Positions 33,973 through 45,344 of a stretch of 64,000 nt of DNA are shown here, piece after piece. Under the pieces are notes generated by a model that was not told where the DNA came from, made no database searches, and saw only the letters and a program-made list of their open reading frames with translations. The position numbers and the translations under genes were made by a program. The stretch comes from Hydractinia symbiolongicarpus (Eukaryota > Cnidaria > Hydrozoa > Anthoathecata > Hydractiniidae), in contig NC_079879.1 of assembly GCF_029227915.1 (NCBI RefSeq), positions 27,782,501-27,846,500 on the forward strand. Direction: 5' to 3'. The first letter of the stretch is position 1. Every line of letters begins with the position of its first letter.

Positions 33973-34721
33973 AGTTAAATTAACCTGTTCACGTACGCAA
34001 TTTAAACAAGTTTTTCTGATAGTTTAAGAGCTCGTGACGAAATCGTTCAAGCCATAAGCTAGAGAATGTTAAACCTGCTCTTTCAAGAGTAATTAACTTG
34101 AGTTGCAAAAAATGTTTGTAAGCTGCATTGTATCAGATCAATCCTCTGTACATTATTGGTTAAAATATTTTGTCACCACTACAATAACGCACACAAATTA
34201 CATATGCGCAGAATGCATATATCACACATGATCTTAAACAACTTTATTTTTACGTAGGTCTTAATTTTTTTATTCCAAAAATTCAAGGTGTGACCACGCT
34301 GTACAAACACGTTAATTTTTTTGAAAGAAGGAAGACGAGATAAGTTACAAGTAAGAAAAGCGATCATGTGATATCGTTGGAATTACTATCATTTCAGTTT
34401 ACAATGATCAATACATCAATTTCGTTTTTTTTGATTTACTATCAATTCGTTTTTGATACATTAATTTTGTTTTGCCAATTAATTTTGTTTAATTATATCC
34501 TGCTAAACTATGTAATTATCCACGTGATCAGTAAATTAAATTGTTTTCCAAACAAACCAATTACATGCTGACGTAAGTGAAACTGGCTTTAGTAAATATC
34601 CAGTACTAACAGCGCATGCGCGTATTTCCGCTGACATACAAACTGGTAGAAAGTCGACAGCATTCTGATAAACGAAAGTAGCTATGCGTTTAAAAAAGAA
34701 TTTTGCGAAATTTAAAGTAGT
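33973..34721. other. Non-coding stretch
   Basis: No gene is supported. The sequence is AT-rich, with short open frames on both strands that lack motifs. Confidence 0.4.
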
Positions 34722-35137
34722 TGAAACTTTCGTGTATTAAACTTTTGCGAGAGAAAATAAATGGCGAAATTAACTAACTTTCGTGATTGGCCTCTTCTAA
34801 AAATTTTCGGGGGAAATAACTTTCATGAATGATAATTTTGATTATTATTTGATTATTATTTCTTCAAGATCTTGAATAACGGTAAAGTTACCATGAAAAG
34901 CCATCAACAATAAAAAACCACATGATTTTGTGCCCATGAAGAGAATTGATTCATAATTTTACACGAAACCTTAAATAGTGAGAATGAAAGTTATATAAAC
35001 GAATTTTTTTTATTTCATAAAATAATTGCAGAATAAATAAAAATTCGCGAAAATTAACAAATAGCTTATTTCAACATATTATGAGGAGCCACTCCGAAAA
35101 TTTTTGCGGGAACTAACTTTCGCGAAAGTTTCTTGGT
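34722..35137. repeat. Probable MITE rich in TTTCGCGAAA-type palindromes
   Basis: GAAACTTTCGTG at 34726 is mirrored by its inverted form at about 35125-35137 (CGCGAAAGTTTCTTGG). A segment of the type AAAATTTTCGGGGGAAATAACTTTC at 34800 recurs directly at about 35097. The density of CGCGAAA/TTCGCG words contrasts with the surroundings. Ends are approximate and no target duplication is clear. Confidence 0.4.
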
Positions 35138-35339
35138 TTAAAGTTACCATTTTTAAGACTGATGATTTTTAAAGCGTGCGAAGCTGCTTAAATTGGCTTT
35201 GTAATTCTGTTGTAGTTTTTGTTCTTAAAAATTTCTAATATAGCTGATGTAATCTTTCTACCACACATTTGCGTTTCCTGATTTAGAGAAGAGGAGAATT
35301 GTCAATTTTAACTTATTTTGAAAGCATAAGGACTGACTT

Positions 35340-35455
35340 TACGACGGTTTTCGATATTAGCGACACTAGAGAAACGGTTTTCGATATTAGCGAAACTAGA
35401 AAAAGAGCTTTTAACATTACCAAAATAAAAACGGTTTTAGACATTATTAAAATTT
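35340..35455. repeat. Short tandem repeat, ~36-bp unit
   Basis: ACGGTTTTCGATATTAGCGA occurs at 35343 and 35374, followed by two diverged partial copies. Three to four units in all. Confidence 0.65.
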
Positions 35456-35946
35456 GAGAGGTTATGTTTAAAACTTCTGGCGATCTACTACAGTATTAAA
35501 TACCTTCTTGTTAGCAGAGAGTATGAATAAGTAAAGTTTAGCCTGTATACAGCAGCTTTTCGATCTTATTTGGAAATGACATATAGATAAGGCGTGGCTA
35601 GAATAGAAAATGTCAATCAATTTATACATGTCAAATTTTTTTCATCCAACTTGGGTTTATTTTACACAAAATTTACAAAAATAAATCACATAGCTATAAA
35701 AATAGTTCTTCCTATTATATCCCATCGTTACGAAGGTGAATAATTAAATTAAGATCCTTTTTTGCGCCTTTTAATGCGCCTTTACGTATACGCACTCCTC
35801 CACAAAGATTTGATACAACAGTTTTCGCTGTTAATTACAATGCAGTTAGTTACTATATTCACTGGATACAATGAAATGAGATCTCTCCCTAGAAGGGTTA
35901 CGTGGATGTTACTGTTTTGTTACTTATTACTTTTTACAGCTCCATC
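35456..35946. other. 3' flank of the second receptor gene
   Basis: AT-rich; holds the receptor 3'UTR. The plus-strand open frame overlapping 35762-36046 is an antisense shadow of the receptor C terminus. Confidence 0.45.
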
Positions 35947-37041
35947 CTACATAAGTTCAGTTGAGTCGTTACCGTGGCTCTCCACCGCATGCTCACGTAA
36001 CAATTTACTGCGCATTCGCAGTAAAGATTTTCGAAATTCTCCATGATGAAAACAATATATCAGTGGAGCAGCAACAGCATCAAGAAAAGCTAAATACTTC
36101 ACAATAAAACCAATGTGTTGCTCTAAAGGAGAATCGTCGTAATCTTCTGGAAAACAATTCTTACACATGTCCAATATGGGATAGTAAATAGTAGAAGGAG
36201 TCCAGAAGACGGCATAAGTGATGGCCAAGATGAAAGTAAGCAAGGTCACTTCCTTGTACTTTCTTATATCTTTTTTTCTCAATTCTATCTCCTTTCCACT
36301 TCGGTCTATTAACGTGACTGCGCTATGTGAACGACCACGCTCCCCGGTGCGAACATTCTCAATGATTTTTAATCTGTGTATAATGTAAACATAGGACAAT
36401 ATGATTAACAAATACGGCAAGGCTGTGTTTACACAGAGCATGAAAACAACCCATTCTTTTTGCTGCACGTAAAAGTAAAACTGTGGACGATTTTTTTTAG
36501 TAGAGTTCGATTGCAGAGACGAGTTCATTAACAAAGTCGAGTTGATAGACAAAGTCGAATTGATCTTATTAACGCTACCAACTTTTGAAGAAATTTCTGT
36601 TTTTTCCTGAGGTATAAACGGGATGAGACACAGTGAAATAATATATATCCACAACAAAACCAAAACTATTTTTACACGTCGTTTGGTGACCCTTGGCTTG
36701 TATTTATTAAACCAGAATGCTGCTAAGAATCGATCGACGGAGATAAACAACACACCAAGACATGTCCCATAAAAAGTTAACATGTACGAAAAACGAAAAC
36801 CATTCGCAAAAACACGACCCCAAAATAAACTTGCAACTTTTAACTTCTTGCCAGCATAAAACGGAAACACGAACAATCCCTGCGCGAGATGCACGACCAG
36901 AAGGTTTAGTACGAGCAGTGACGATGATTTATCGCGTAAAGTCTTCGACGTTCGGATGATGTAAATGCACAAAATATTGAGAAAAACTGCAACAATAGCT
37001 AGCAGAATTAAAAACACAACAACGGCTGTGATGTTCAACAT
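35947..37041 (-). CDS. Class A (rhodopsin-like) G protein-coupled receptor
   Basis: 364 codons from the ATG at 37041 (MLNIT, with an N-glycosylation site at Asn3). The open frame extends 44 codons further upstream without an ATG, so I start here. Seven hydrophobic segments are at about 5-28, 41-62, 83-102, 124-143, 196-221, 266-287 and 312-330. Class motifs are altered: DRF (103-105) for DRY, a TM6 FWTP (279-282) for CWxP, and AAPLIY (324-329) for NPxxY. ECL2 is long and holds a run of Asn-Ser-Thr/Ser sites (161-181), suggesting heavy glycosylation. ICL3 is polar and basic. The TM3 Cys94 is deep in the helix and there is no obvious canonical ECL2 partner. Single exon, intact; ligand unknown. 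An amine- or peptide-like orphan receptor is the most I can say. Confidence 0.82.
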   Translation of the reverse strand: MLNITAVVVFLILLAIVAVFLNILCIYIIRTSKTLRDKSSSLLVLNLLVVHLAQGLFVFPFYAGKKLKVASLFWGRVFANGFRFSYMLTFYGTCLGVLFISVDRFLAAFWFNKYKPRVTKRRVKIVLVLLWIYIISLCLIPFIPQEKTEISSKVGSVNKINSTLSINSTLLMNSSLQSNSTKKNRPQFYFYVQQKEWVVFMLCVNTALPYLLIILSYVYIIHRLKIIENVRTGERGRSHSAVTLIDRSGKEIELRKKDIRKYKEVTLLTFILAITYAVFWTPSTIYYPILDMCKNCFPEDYDDSPLEQHIGFIVKYLAFLDAVAAPLIYCFHHGEFRKSLLRMRSKLLREHAVESHGNDSTELM

Positions 37042-37920
37042 GGTATATGATATCCAAAAACAAAAATTACTCTCCCTCCACACACAACGTGATGTGTAGA
37101 AAACTTCCTTTTTGTAATTTTCAACTACACACAACAACTTGACAATATTCCAACTAAACACAACTGTCCACAATTTCTAACAAAACCACTTTATCTGCTA
37201 ATTATAATAATTATTCAACCGCTGAAACCTCATTAATTTTCAACGAGTACCATTCACATTGCTCAAGCCTCTGTTCACGTTTTTAACTTAACGAGAATTG
37301 CTATGTCTATAATCATAAAACGTCATGAAATATTAAACCGCTAATGAAAGAAAGAAAAGTTTTTTTTATAAACTTATCGAAATAATGAGAATTCAATATA
37401 ATTCAGTCTTATTAAAGCTTGTTTACTAAAACCATTCAAAGCCATTTTAACAAAACCATTTTATGTATAAACATAACGGGTATTTATTTTTCTCAGTGCA
37501 TTAAAAAAGTGACGTTTAAATAAAATTTTTTTGCCAAATCAGCATATCTGTCTTAATGTCATTTTAAATTACGTCAGCATTTTCATTATCACCTAGGGTG
37601 AGAAGTTAACTAATGAATACATTCCATGACGACAACAAAACATAAAACCTATTCACAAAAATTTTCATAATACTTGTCAACTGTACTTAAGAGAATTAAA
37701 ATTTTTGTAACACGTGACACAAATCACGGTACCATTTATCGCTCGTGCAGTTCTAACGAGGGTTAAGGCTCTATTGTGAGTCAAGACTAAGTGACAAACT
37801 ACCCAATCATAGCCATAAACTGCCCGACAACGGTTATAAAAATTTGTCAGCCTAAAAACCAACTTTTGAAATCCCTATAGAAATTCATTGCTACATATTG
37901 TGGTCTTTAAACAATGTCTA
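37042..37920. other. 5' flank of the second receptor gene
   Basis: No gene is supported. AT-rich sequence that should contain the receptor promoter on the minus strand; no clear core element identified. Confidence 0.4.
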
Positions 37921-37954
37921 TCATGGTTGCGAAGGTTTGTAGTGAAAATACACG

Positions 37955-38096
37955 TCCCGCACTACTGATGACCACACACACATATCATACACACAAAAAA
38001 TATCCCGCAATACTAAACACCACACACATACATGACACACACACGAGAAAGTATACATGACACACAAGAGAAAGTATCTCGCACTACATATTCGCA
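37955..38096. repeat. CA-rich imperfect tandem repeat
   Basis: Three degenerate units built from CCCGCA(A/C)TACT, ACCACACACA(C/T)A and ACATGACACACA. Open frames across it are artefacts of the dinucleotide bias. Confidence 0.6.
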
Positions 38097-39067
38097 CAGA
38101 AAACAAAGTTATGTAAAGATTCAATGTTATGCGATTCTTTTGAAAATTTAATTTCAGTTCATAAAATTTATCGCAAGAAATATTTGTGAGACTCGAATCC
38201 ATTCCGTCTTGTTAAAAGTTCAAAAAAAATTATTTAAAAACATAAACGAAAAATAAGTCTTCCAGAAGATTCTCTAAACAAAGTAGTTGAACTTTTGAGC
38301 AAAGCAACAAGATATTTAGCAGATGCTTCCAGCCGATACATCTCTTCTTTTATCACATATCCAACCTCCTATACAAATGCAGGTGTTTCAAATAAAGAAT
38401 TTATTACACAGAGATAACCGTCTTCTCTATACTCTCTGTTGCTAGGTTGCAACTATTTAAGAACGTGAAAAGATTTCACAAATTTAAATCGCAATTCTAT
38501 CCGAACTTTTTTAAGAAAGCAGCTATGTGAAAAATTTGAAATCCTCACCTAAACTTTGTTTTATTGGTGGTCATAAATGTGATATTTCAACATTCCTTTT
38601 TTTCAAAAACTGTATATTTACAAAAATGTAACATGTAGCAAGTTTTCGTCTGCATCTGTCTTCAGTGTAATATACGACCTCAACCACAATTTTAAACATT
38701 CCCTTTTTATTTTAATGATATTTAACAAAAATATTGACATATTTTCATTATTTGACGACAAACTAACAGCCTACTACGACGTTTTCTTGAATTTCAGTGT
38801 TACTGGACTTTTTTTTATTTTTTATTTTGGCTATGGCGTAAAACGGCCAGAAAATATTTTACAATAAAACAGATAATGAAAAGATAACAACACATCGAAA
38901 AGGTTGACGGAACAAGAAAAAACAACAACACTGAACTGTGATATTGGCCATCGATTTGCTAACGTCAGCCTGCGATCTATCCCCTAAACTTTCATTACAA
39001 TGGTATATTGACCGACTGCAACGTCTTCGATGGAATTGATTCAGGAAAAACATATTTTTATTTTTAC
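38097..39067. other. Non-coding stretch
   Basis: No gene is supported. The minus-strand frame at 38859-39053 has no recognised motif, although it lies directly downstream of the retroelement relic and could be its 3' part. Confidence 0.35.
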
Positions 39068-40268
39068 CTAGCAGGCTATTAAGTGATATTTTTGTTTCCT
39101 TTTCTCATCAATCAACTCAAATAATCGTTTAAATAAATGTCTGTAATCACCACTCATACCACCAGTTGCAGCGAAAACGACCGGAGTAAAGCTACCATGC
39201 TCAGGCCTTGCCATGAGCAAATAACCTCCCGAGCAATTAATTGCTCGCGTCAGAGTGTCTACGCGAGCAATTTTGCTCGCCATATTTTTCGCTAAAAAAA
39301 CTTTACATTTAGTCTTTCGGGGGTGTGATTAAAACATTTCCAGTTCGGTCGGACATGTCCGTAGATCGTTTCGAACTTTCGTCGGTTAAAACGTCCGGTA
39401 GAATTTCGTTGCATAAGTTTTTGATCTTATCAGCCATGTGTTCATTCTTAGCACACACAATCAAAGACCTGTTATCATGACTCACCTGTTATCATGACTC
39501 CAAAAAATATCCAAACTTTAGCACAAATAGGCACAGTTCATTTCACCAACCAACTGAAAAGCTCTCTAGCAGGAGAAACATCATCAGCATTTCTTCCGTT
39601 GGCTACCTCAATAATCATGAATATCGTGGGACATATGGCAATTGCATCAACAGCCACAACGATATGATCGCACTGTGCTTTCCCTTTCTCAGAATTCAGC
39701 TTTATTCCTCCAAACACAAATAACCTAAATGTTATAGACTATTGTGCATAAACGCAAATTCCTTTTATATTATGAAAGAAAACGTTTCTGTTCACAGCGG
39801 TAAAGCTTTCACAGCATTCAATAACAACACAGCTTCTGCATTCTCATCCTGAAATATTGTATGAACCACATCTTCACAGACTGCAACGATCGAACCGATC
39901 AAATTATATCTACACCTGTAGCGGATATAACAACTTTGATTAACCAGCAACAATGAAACGAAGCGCTAGGTTCGCATAAAGAGTAATCAGACGACATTCC
40001 AAGAATGCTTCCAATGATGCAGAATCTTTCTAAGTAATGCATAACTTTTGAAAATGTTTAACATATATTGGCAGAACTTTCTCTAGATTTGGACGGCAAG
40101 TATCCTTCTCCCTCCATCAGTATCAATTTCAGATGGTCCAGATCCTCTTTTTATCCTGATCGCCATTTTTCTAACTGATTCTGCGTGCATACTGAATTTA
40201 ATGAACGACTGGAGGCTCGTTTGGTAACAAAACGTCAGGGTCAGTTTTTCTTCAGTAGGATGGTTCAT
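39068..40268 (-). pseudogene. Decayed retroelement reverse transcriptase (ADD type) with GGM-type C-terminal tail
   Basis: Minus-strand pieces appear in the correct order for one RT polyprotein but in different frames. KRGSGPSEIDTDGGRRIL (about 40170) fits the N-terminal 'GPSG.D…WRR.L' block. CEDVVHTIFQDENAEAVLLL (about 39880) fits the 'F…AVL..DA.NAFN' block. LFVFGGIKL (about 39730) follows, then NADDVSPARELFSWL (about 39565) fits the catalytic 'ADD…A..L….W'. RSLIVCAKNEHMADKI (about 39450) fits 'K..LIVK'. FTPVVFAATGGMSGDYRHLFKRLF (39120-39200) fits the C-terminal 'FTPLVF.T.GGM' block. I know this protein type from many cnidarian and mollusc genomes, but I cannot assign it to a named clade. 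Stops and frame changes throughout show it is dead. Confidence 0.6.
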
Positions 40269-42528
40269 CTGTTGGTTACATAAAATATTTTCATTCAGGG
40301 TTAAATACCATGCTGCATCTTGTTGGTCAACAATTTGATTGCATCATTAACATTGCCTTTTTGTTTGAAAAGAGGATTTGGGCGTAACATTACTGCCACG
40401 AAAACAGTCCCTTGTCGAACTTATGAGTTAAAAAATAATAATTTGAGATTTAAAAAAAATTGTCACCACACTGACCACCTCACTCCCTGCTCCTGTGTAT
40501 AACTTATTTATATAATAAAAATGATACCAGCCAAAGCAACATATTCAAAACAACCCGAGACAATCTTAAAGTGAGAAAAAAGGATTTTTGGCAACTGTTT
40601 TAAGTGGGATTACACGTTTCGCGAAAGGTTGTGATAAATCTAACATTACTTCGCAAAAATACCGACGCTGGGTGGTAATTCAATAGGATATATTGTTTAG
40701 CAAAAGTATAATCAGCTCATTGGAAATCTTTATAATTATTTGGCGCAATATTATTTAGTAGGTATCACTTTTTTTTCTATTTTTCCTTACAGCTTGTTTC
40801 AATATTTTTATTGGTTATGTATTGAATCCAGCAATTCGCAAAATTATCGTTATGGTGAAAGTAAGTCGATCCATCCACGATATGACTGCAAACGATGAGG
40901 AGGATATTAAATATAGTAAAATACATAAATAACCACATGAATGATTAAGTAAGAGAAAAGGGTATAGCATTTCAGAGCTAAGGTAATTGGTACAATTTGC
41001 TTCATTTGTGATTTCTGAGACCAAATTTTAAATTCCTCATGATCTGCCTAAATCCATTTATTTATTCTTTCCGATTATTTTTTTAAAGACAATGAGATCA
41101 AAGACTTAGGTTGTCTAGACTCTCTCAGAAAATTCAAACTTTTTCGTGACCAAATCCCTTTCTAACGGTAGAAAAGTAACTAGTATTTTGTAAAAAAACA
41201 TACATAAATAACAACCCTGACAATAGTGTACAGACACCAGTTTATTAACACAAAGCAACAAATGATTTTGATGGCTTGTAACATTTTTTTTAATAAAAGG
41301 TTAAAGAAACAAAGGGTCTAGAGTCTACGAACTCTAAAATCTCTGTTTATCTTCAGACCAATTTGATTAATCCTATCAACCTTAATGTTTTGCCCATTTT
41401 GACGTGACTTGTACAGAACACTTAAAATATTTGTGCAGTAAAACAAACAAAAAAATACAGCACTATACCTTTGCAACACATAACCACTGTAAACTGTGCT
41501 TCTGTTTTTTGTACGTCTTTTTAATATACTTTTCTATAATAGACAGAACAAAAATGTTAACAAAGTAGAAAACACGAAAATGTATATACTGGTTTTATTT
41601 CAAGATCTTGCAGGCTCAAAAGAAACCTAGGTGAAAATTTATTAAAATCTAACAAAACCATCTGCAAATAATATTCTAAATAACAACAAATAAAAAACAC
41701 AATAAAAGACACAAATAAAAATGCATGTTTTTGTTATACTATACACGAACGCAATTTCTAATATATAAGATAAAATGAGGATGAACAAAACGTTTTTCTT
41801 ATGGGTCATTTCTTTTATAATTGAGATCGAATCTGTATGCTGCTCTAAGTGTTCTGATGACTATAGAAATAGTCAAGGAAGCACTTTAAGGATCCAGTAC
41901 CAAATCTGCTGTGTGAAAAAGCCCTGAGCAGAAAGTAATGAAAACTAAATACAGTAAAAGTTTACAAAACTGGAAGCATTTGATTACTTAATCCATAGTA
42001 TCAAACATTATTAGGTAATATACACACACATTACAGCCCTACTTGTGTTGAAATTTACGCAATCTAAAATTTTGGCGGTGTGACTGCACAATTATGTGCA
42101 AATTTCAGGCTGCATGAAAAGGGTTAATAAAATATAAAACAGAATGTTAAAGTCTTTTATAATTAACTATTAAGCTTCTTATAATTAAGTTTTTACTCCA
42201 AACTGATAAAATCTTATGCTCAAAATTAGGCATATTTCTCTGATGAGACAATACTTTATTGGACAAAATATTCTTTATCTAGGAGAAAATTTTGTCACTT
42301 TTGTTTTTTGCCAAATGAGGTCTCAATAAAGAGCTTTCTTAAGATAATAATTTAAAGTAAGATCTCTTTAAAGGTTATTTTTTATTAAAAAAGCATCTTA
42401 TGTTAAATTGCATTCTTTTTTTCTCTTTTTATTTAGCAGTTGGCACACAAAATTAGGAATGCGAAGATTAATGATCCATGTAAATTTTAGCATAATAAAA
42501 GTACACACTGTGACATGCATTGTTAAAA
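40269..42528. other. Non-coding stretch
   Basis: No gene is supported. It is strongly AT-rich, with short open frames lacking motifs. It would include the 3'UTR of the BAF-like exon at its right end. Confidence 0.4.
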
Positions 42529-42768
42529 TTATACATGGTGTTGTGAAAAAGCATAAAGTGCATCAAAACAAACAAAACACTGTTCATCGCAAGCCCCAAA
42601 CATTTTCATCCAATCAATGAATAATTCTTTGTCCTTTTTTAGTGTTAAGAATTTGCCAAAAACTTGAGATACATGTGTTATACCACTGGCATGCATTTGT
42701 TCAGCAGTTATAGAATTGACACCAGGTAGACAAGTAACACCACTCTGCAGCATCTTAAAAGTCAGCAT
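42529..42768 (-). CDS. BAF (barrier-to-autointegration factor)-like exon
   Basis: BAF/BANF1 is a small (about 89-residue) chromatin and nuclear-envelope protein that bridges DNA and binds LEM-domain proteins. This frame aligns with its C-terminal three quarters: LPGVNS fits the helix-hairpin-helix 'LAGIG', then FGKFLTLKKDKELFIDWMK fits 'LGQFLVLKKDEDLFREWLK', then GACDEQ…CF..L. The usual N-terminal segment with 'FV.EPMG.K.V' is missing, so it should lie in an upstream exon. The LTFKMLQ before the match may be intron: CTGCAG at 42748-42753 could be the acceptor. Divergence from canonical BAF is considerable, so a paralogue or BANF2-like protein is possible. I did not find the 5' exon. Confidence 0.62.
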   Translation of the reverse strand: MLTFKMLQSGVTCLPGVNSITAEQMHASGITHVSQVFGKFLTLKKDKELFIDWMKMFGACDEQCFVCFDALYAFSQHHV

Positions 42769-43305
42769 TTCTTTGCAAGTTTATAAACTATATAATATAT
42801 ATATAAATTAAAAGGTTAACATTATTCAGGCTCTACCAGGAATATTTAGGTATGTGAGTGGCAAAACACAGGAAAGAGTTAAGTAAGCTGCATTTGTCAA
42901 ATTCTTCTAAAGGTGTATAACTTGCAAACTATTTTTTTAAAATAACCTGCATTAAAGGAAGTGTGTAAGTACGTAACAAGAAGTTTAACATCCTTGGGGA
43001 TTCAACCCAAATAAACTGGTTAATCTTCTCCTTCTACTGTTATTAGACCACCAGAGATACCTATACCATTGGTCCAACTTGCTTTCTACTCCTACACTAC
43101 AAAAGGAATAAACTAGTCTTCACAGAACGACTAAGAAACTCTGCGCAGGAGAGTGCAAATACTATAGGATGACAGGGGCTGTTCTTTTAGATAAATAATC
43201 AATTAATTTGAAAAGACAAAAATAAGTTATTGATTATTTTTAAGAACGAAAACATTCTTTTTATGAAACATATTTTTTGATTCTAGTATATATGTTTCCT
43301 AACTT
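42769..43305. other. Gap or intron upstream of the BAF-like exon
   Basis: No certain coding sequence. A short minus-strand frame near 43015-43075 ending GGLITVEGED follows a weak acceptor and is unassigned. Confidence 0.35.
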
Positions 43306-43545
43306 TCAGGTAGAGTAATATTTCAGTTTTATTTCAAACTCGCCTTGCATAGCTTTAATCACTGCAAATGTCTCATGGTTGTACATTTCAGACTCATTGT
43401 TTGAATTACCTTCCTCGTAATTCTTAACCCTTAAATCAAAGTTTTGATCCCCTAAAAAAGCAGTACTACAATCAAATAATTCACAAGAATTTGATTTCAT
43501 AGATGAATTTTTTAACTTTCCAGTATTTAATTTCACGGTGGAACC
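43306..43545 (-). CDS. Candidate terminal exon, unknown protein
   Basis: About 80 codons open from a good acceptor (GTGGTTTCAG, ending at 43546) to a TGA stop. The sequence is polar (GSTVKLNTGKLKNSS…) and ends FEIKLKYYST, without low-complexity runs. I do not recognise it. It lies 0.5 kb upstream of the BAF-like exon on the same strand but does not resemble a BAF N terminus. It could be the last exon of a separate gene or a chance frame. Confidence 0.3.
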   Translation of the reverse strand, partial: GSTVKLNTGKLKNSSMKSNSCELFDCSTAFLGDQNFDLRVKNYEEGNSNNESEMYNHETFAVIKAMQGEFEIKLKYYST

Positions 43546-43560
43546 CTGAAACCACAACAT

Positions 43561-44499
43561 GTGTAAATTTTTGTGAATTTAATAGTTCTTGTGATTTAGT
43601 GTCAAAATATGTTGCAGAAGGCTTTATGTTGTTATTGTATATATTATTGCAAAATTAAATTTCTGAATTATTTACAGGATAGCTTGTTCAGTTCCTATTG
43701 GTTCTGTTATTATTAAGAAAAGAGGACCAAGTGCATTTAATTTTTCCGTTTGAACTATACTGAAGACATGAAAGTGCTTCAACTGCCTAAGATATCAATC
43801 CTATACTCTTTTGTTGAACAGAAAGGATAAATCCACTCCTTTAATGTACATAAACAGGCCAGGTGTAATCTTGCCACTTTCAACTGGTTGTTTTATTTTT
43901 TGAGCATTTTTTGGCCCCATTTGTTCTTATTTTGTTCTTAATAATAAAAACAAAACTTAGCCTCATTTTGTTCTTATTTATGGATTTTTTTTGTCAAAGT
44001 TCGCTCTGAAATTCAATTGTTATTTTAAAATTTGAGCTCTTTAATTGTGTTCATAAACAATCCTGGCTTCATGTTTTTAGTTTTAACTTAATCGCTAATG
44101 AAATAATCCTGCACTGTTTGTCACCATGCATTGCACAAATATAGAGCATGGGCAAAAACGATGAAACATTAAGCTCTTTCGTTCTCAAGATATTCACAAA
44201 AAGAATTTCAGATTCAATTATGCTGCATAAATTATGATATCATATTTAAGTCTTTTCCAACATTTTCTTGTATATTTTGGAGCATTTTCTAAATGGTAGC
44301 TTCAGCTATGCTACTCTACTATTATATTATCAGTTCGACTTTGTGCTTTAGCATGCAAATAAGCTGAAAATCAAAAGTATGCTTCCCTGCACAATTTGTG
44401 ATAAAAAGGTTAGAAATGCTATATATACTGTAACTTAGCAATTTATGGCTCCATCATAATGTCATAAACCGAGCATCCCATTGTTTAAAGGAAAAGGGT
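43561..44499. other. Non-coding stretch
   Basis: No gene. The segment 43920-44040 carries repeated 'CATTTTGTTCTTAT' words similar to 24700-25060. Confidence 0.4.
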
Positions 44500-44600
44500 G
44501 ATGGGTTAGAACGAGGTGGCTATAGGGGGTTGGTTGATCAAGTAATGAAAGTTATTGAAAGAGTAATTGATAGTATTTGGGAAAGAGAATTTTGAAGCAC
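44500..44600 (+). pseudogene. Short RTE-like LINE fragment
   Basis: The run GGTTGATCAAGTAATGAAAG…TTATTG (44532-44560) and its continuation are nearly identical to 48479-48530 inside the RTE-like LINE, in the same orientation. The fragment covers the RT segment just before the 'FGFVPG' block. Confidence 0.7.
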
Positions 44601-44803
44601 AGGCCTAATCAATAAGAAAATTACACCCAAGCAATAAATCGCTCCCCCAAGGTTACAATAATTTGAAGGGATTTTAAGGGACACATGGATTTTAATGATT
44701 TATCAAAGCAAACCAAGTTGGTGTCATCAGCAAAGTAATGGACCAGGGAGAATTTCATTGCCAAATGCAAATCATTGATGTAAATGAGAAACAAAAGGAG
44801 ATC

Positions 44804-45142
44804 CTAGTAAAGACCCTTGAGGGACACCATGCCTAATAAATTTGTACCCAAAATTGAATCCATTAATCGAAATAATCTGTTTTCTATTACTAAGATAAGA
44901 ACGTAATAAGTTAAGGGGAATTCCACGTATACTATAATAAAAAAGTTTTTCAAAATAATTTTATGATTAGCGGTGTCAAAAACCTTGTGTAGATCAATGA
45001 AAACACCACAAGCAAACTGGCCAGTATCTAGAGCATCCATGTTTTGGCAAATGATTTGAAGAGTTTGTGCAGTGCAGTTTTTTTCACAGAATCCAAACTG
45101 ATGACAATACAGAACTTTGTGCTGGGTTAGAAACTGATACAC
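44804..45142 (-). pseudogene. RT fragment of the split LINE
   Basis: An open 112-codon piece with QFGFCEKNCT…, FACGVFIDLHKVFDT and an ISINGF-like region. It resembles residues about 180-300 of the RT at 50598-52415 (same FACGTFIDLQKAFDTVDH block), but several catalytic-region residues are lost and neighbouring blocks lie in other frames. Confidence 0.7.
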
Positions 45143-45344
45143 ATGTTGGATATATCAATTTACCAAAAAATGTCTCAATATTCGATAACAAGAGATTGGT
45201 CTGTAGTTAGTGGAATCAAGTTTGGATCCTTTTTTGTGTACAGGAATAACCTCCACAATTTTCAGTTGAGATGAAAAAACACCAGAGAAAGTTATGTAGA
45301 GCTAGGGATTCAGAAAATTCAAACATGAGAAGAGATAATATATA

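Noticed and set aside
37042-37173. 44-codon N-terminal extension of the second GPCR
   Set aside because: It has no ATG; the first ATG gives a normal short glycosylated N terminus directly before TM1.
37921-38202. 93-codon minus-strand frame rich in Cys and Val
   Set aside because: Composition is caused by the CA-rich tandem repeat.
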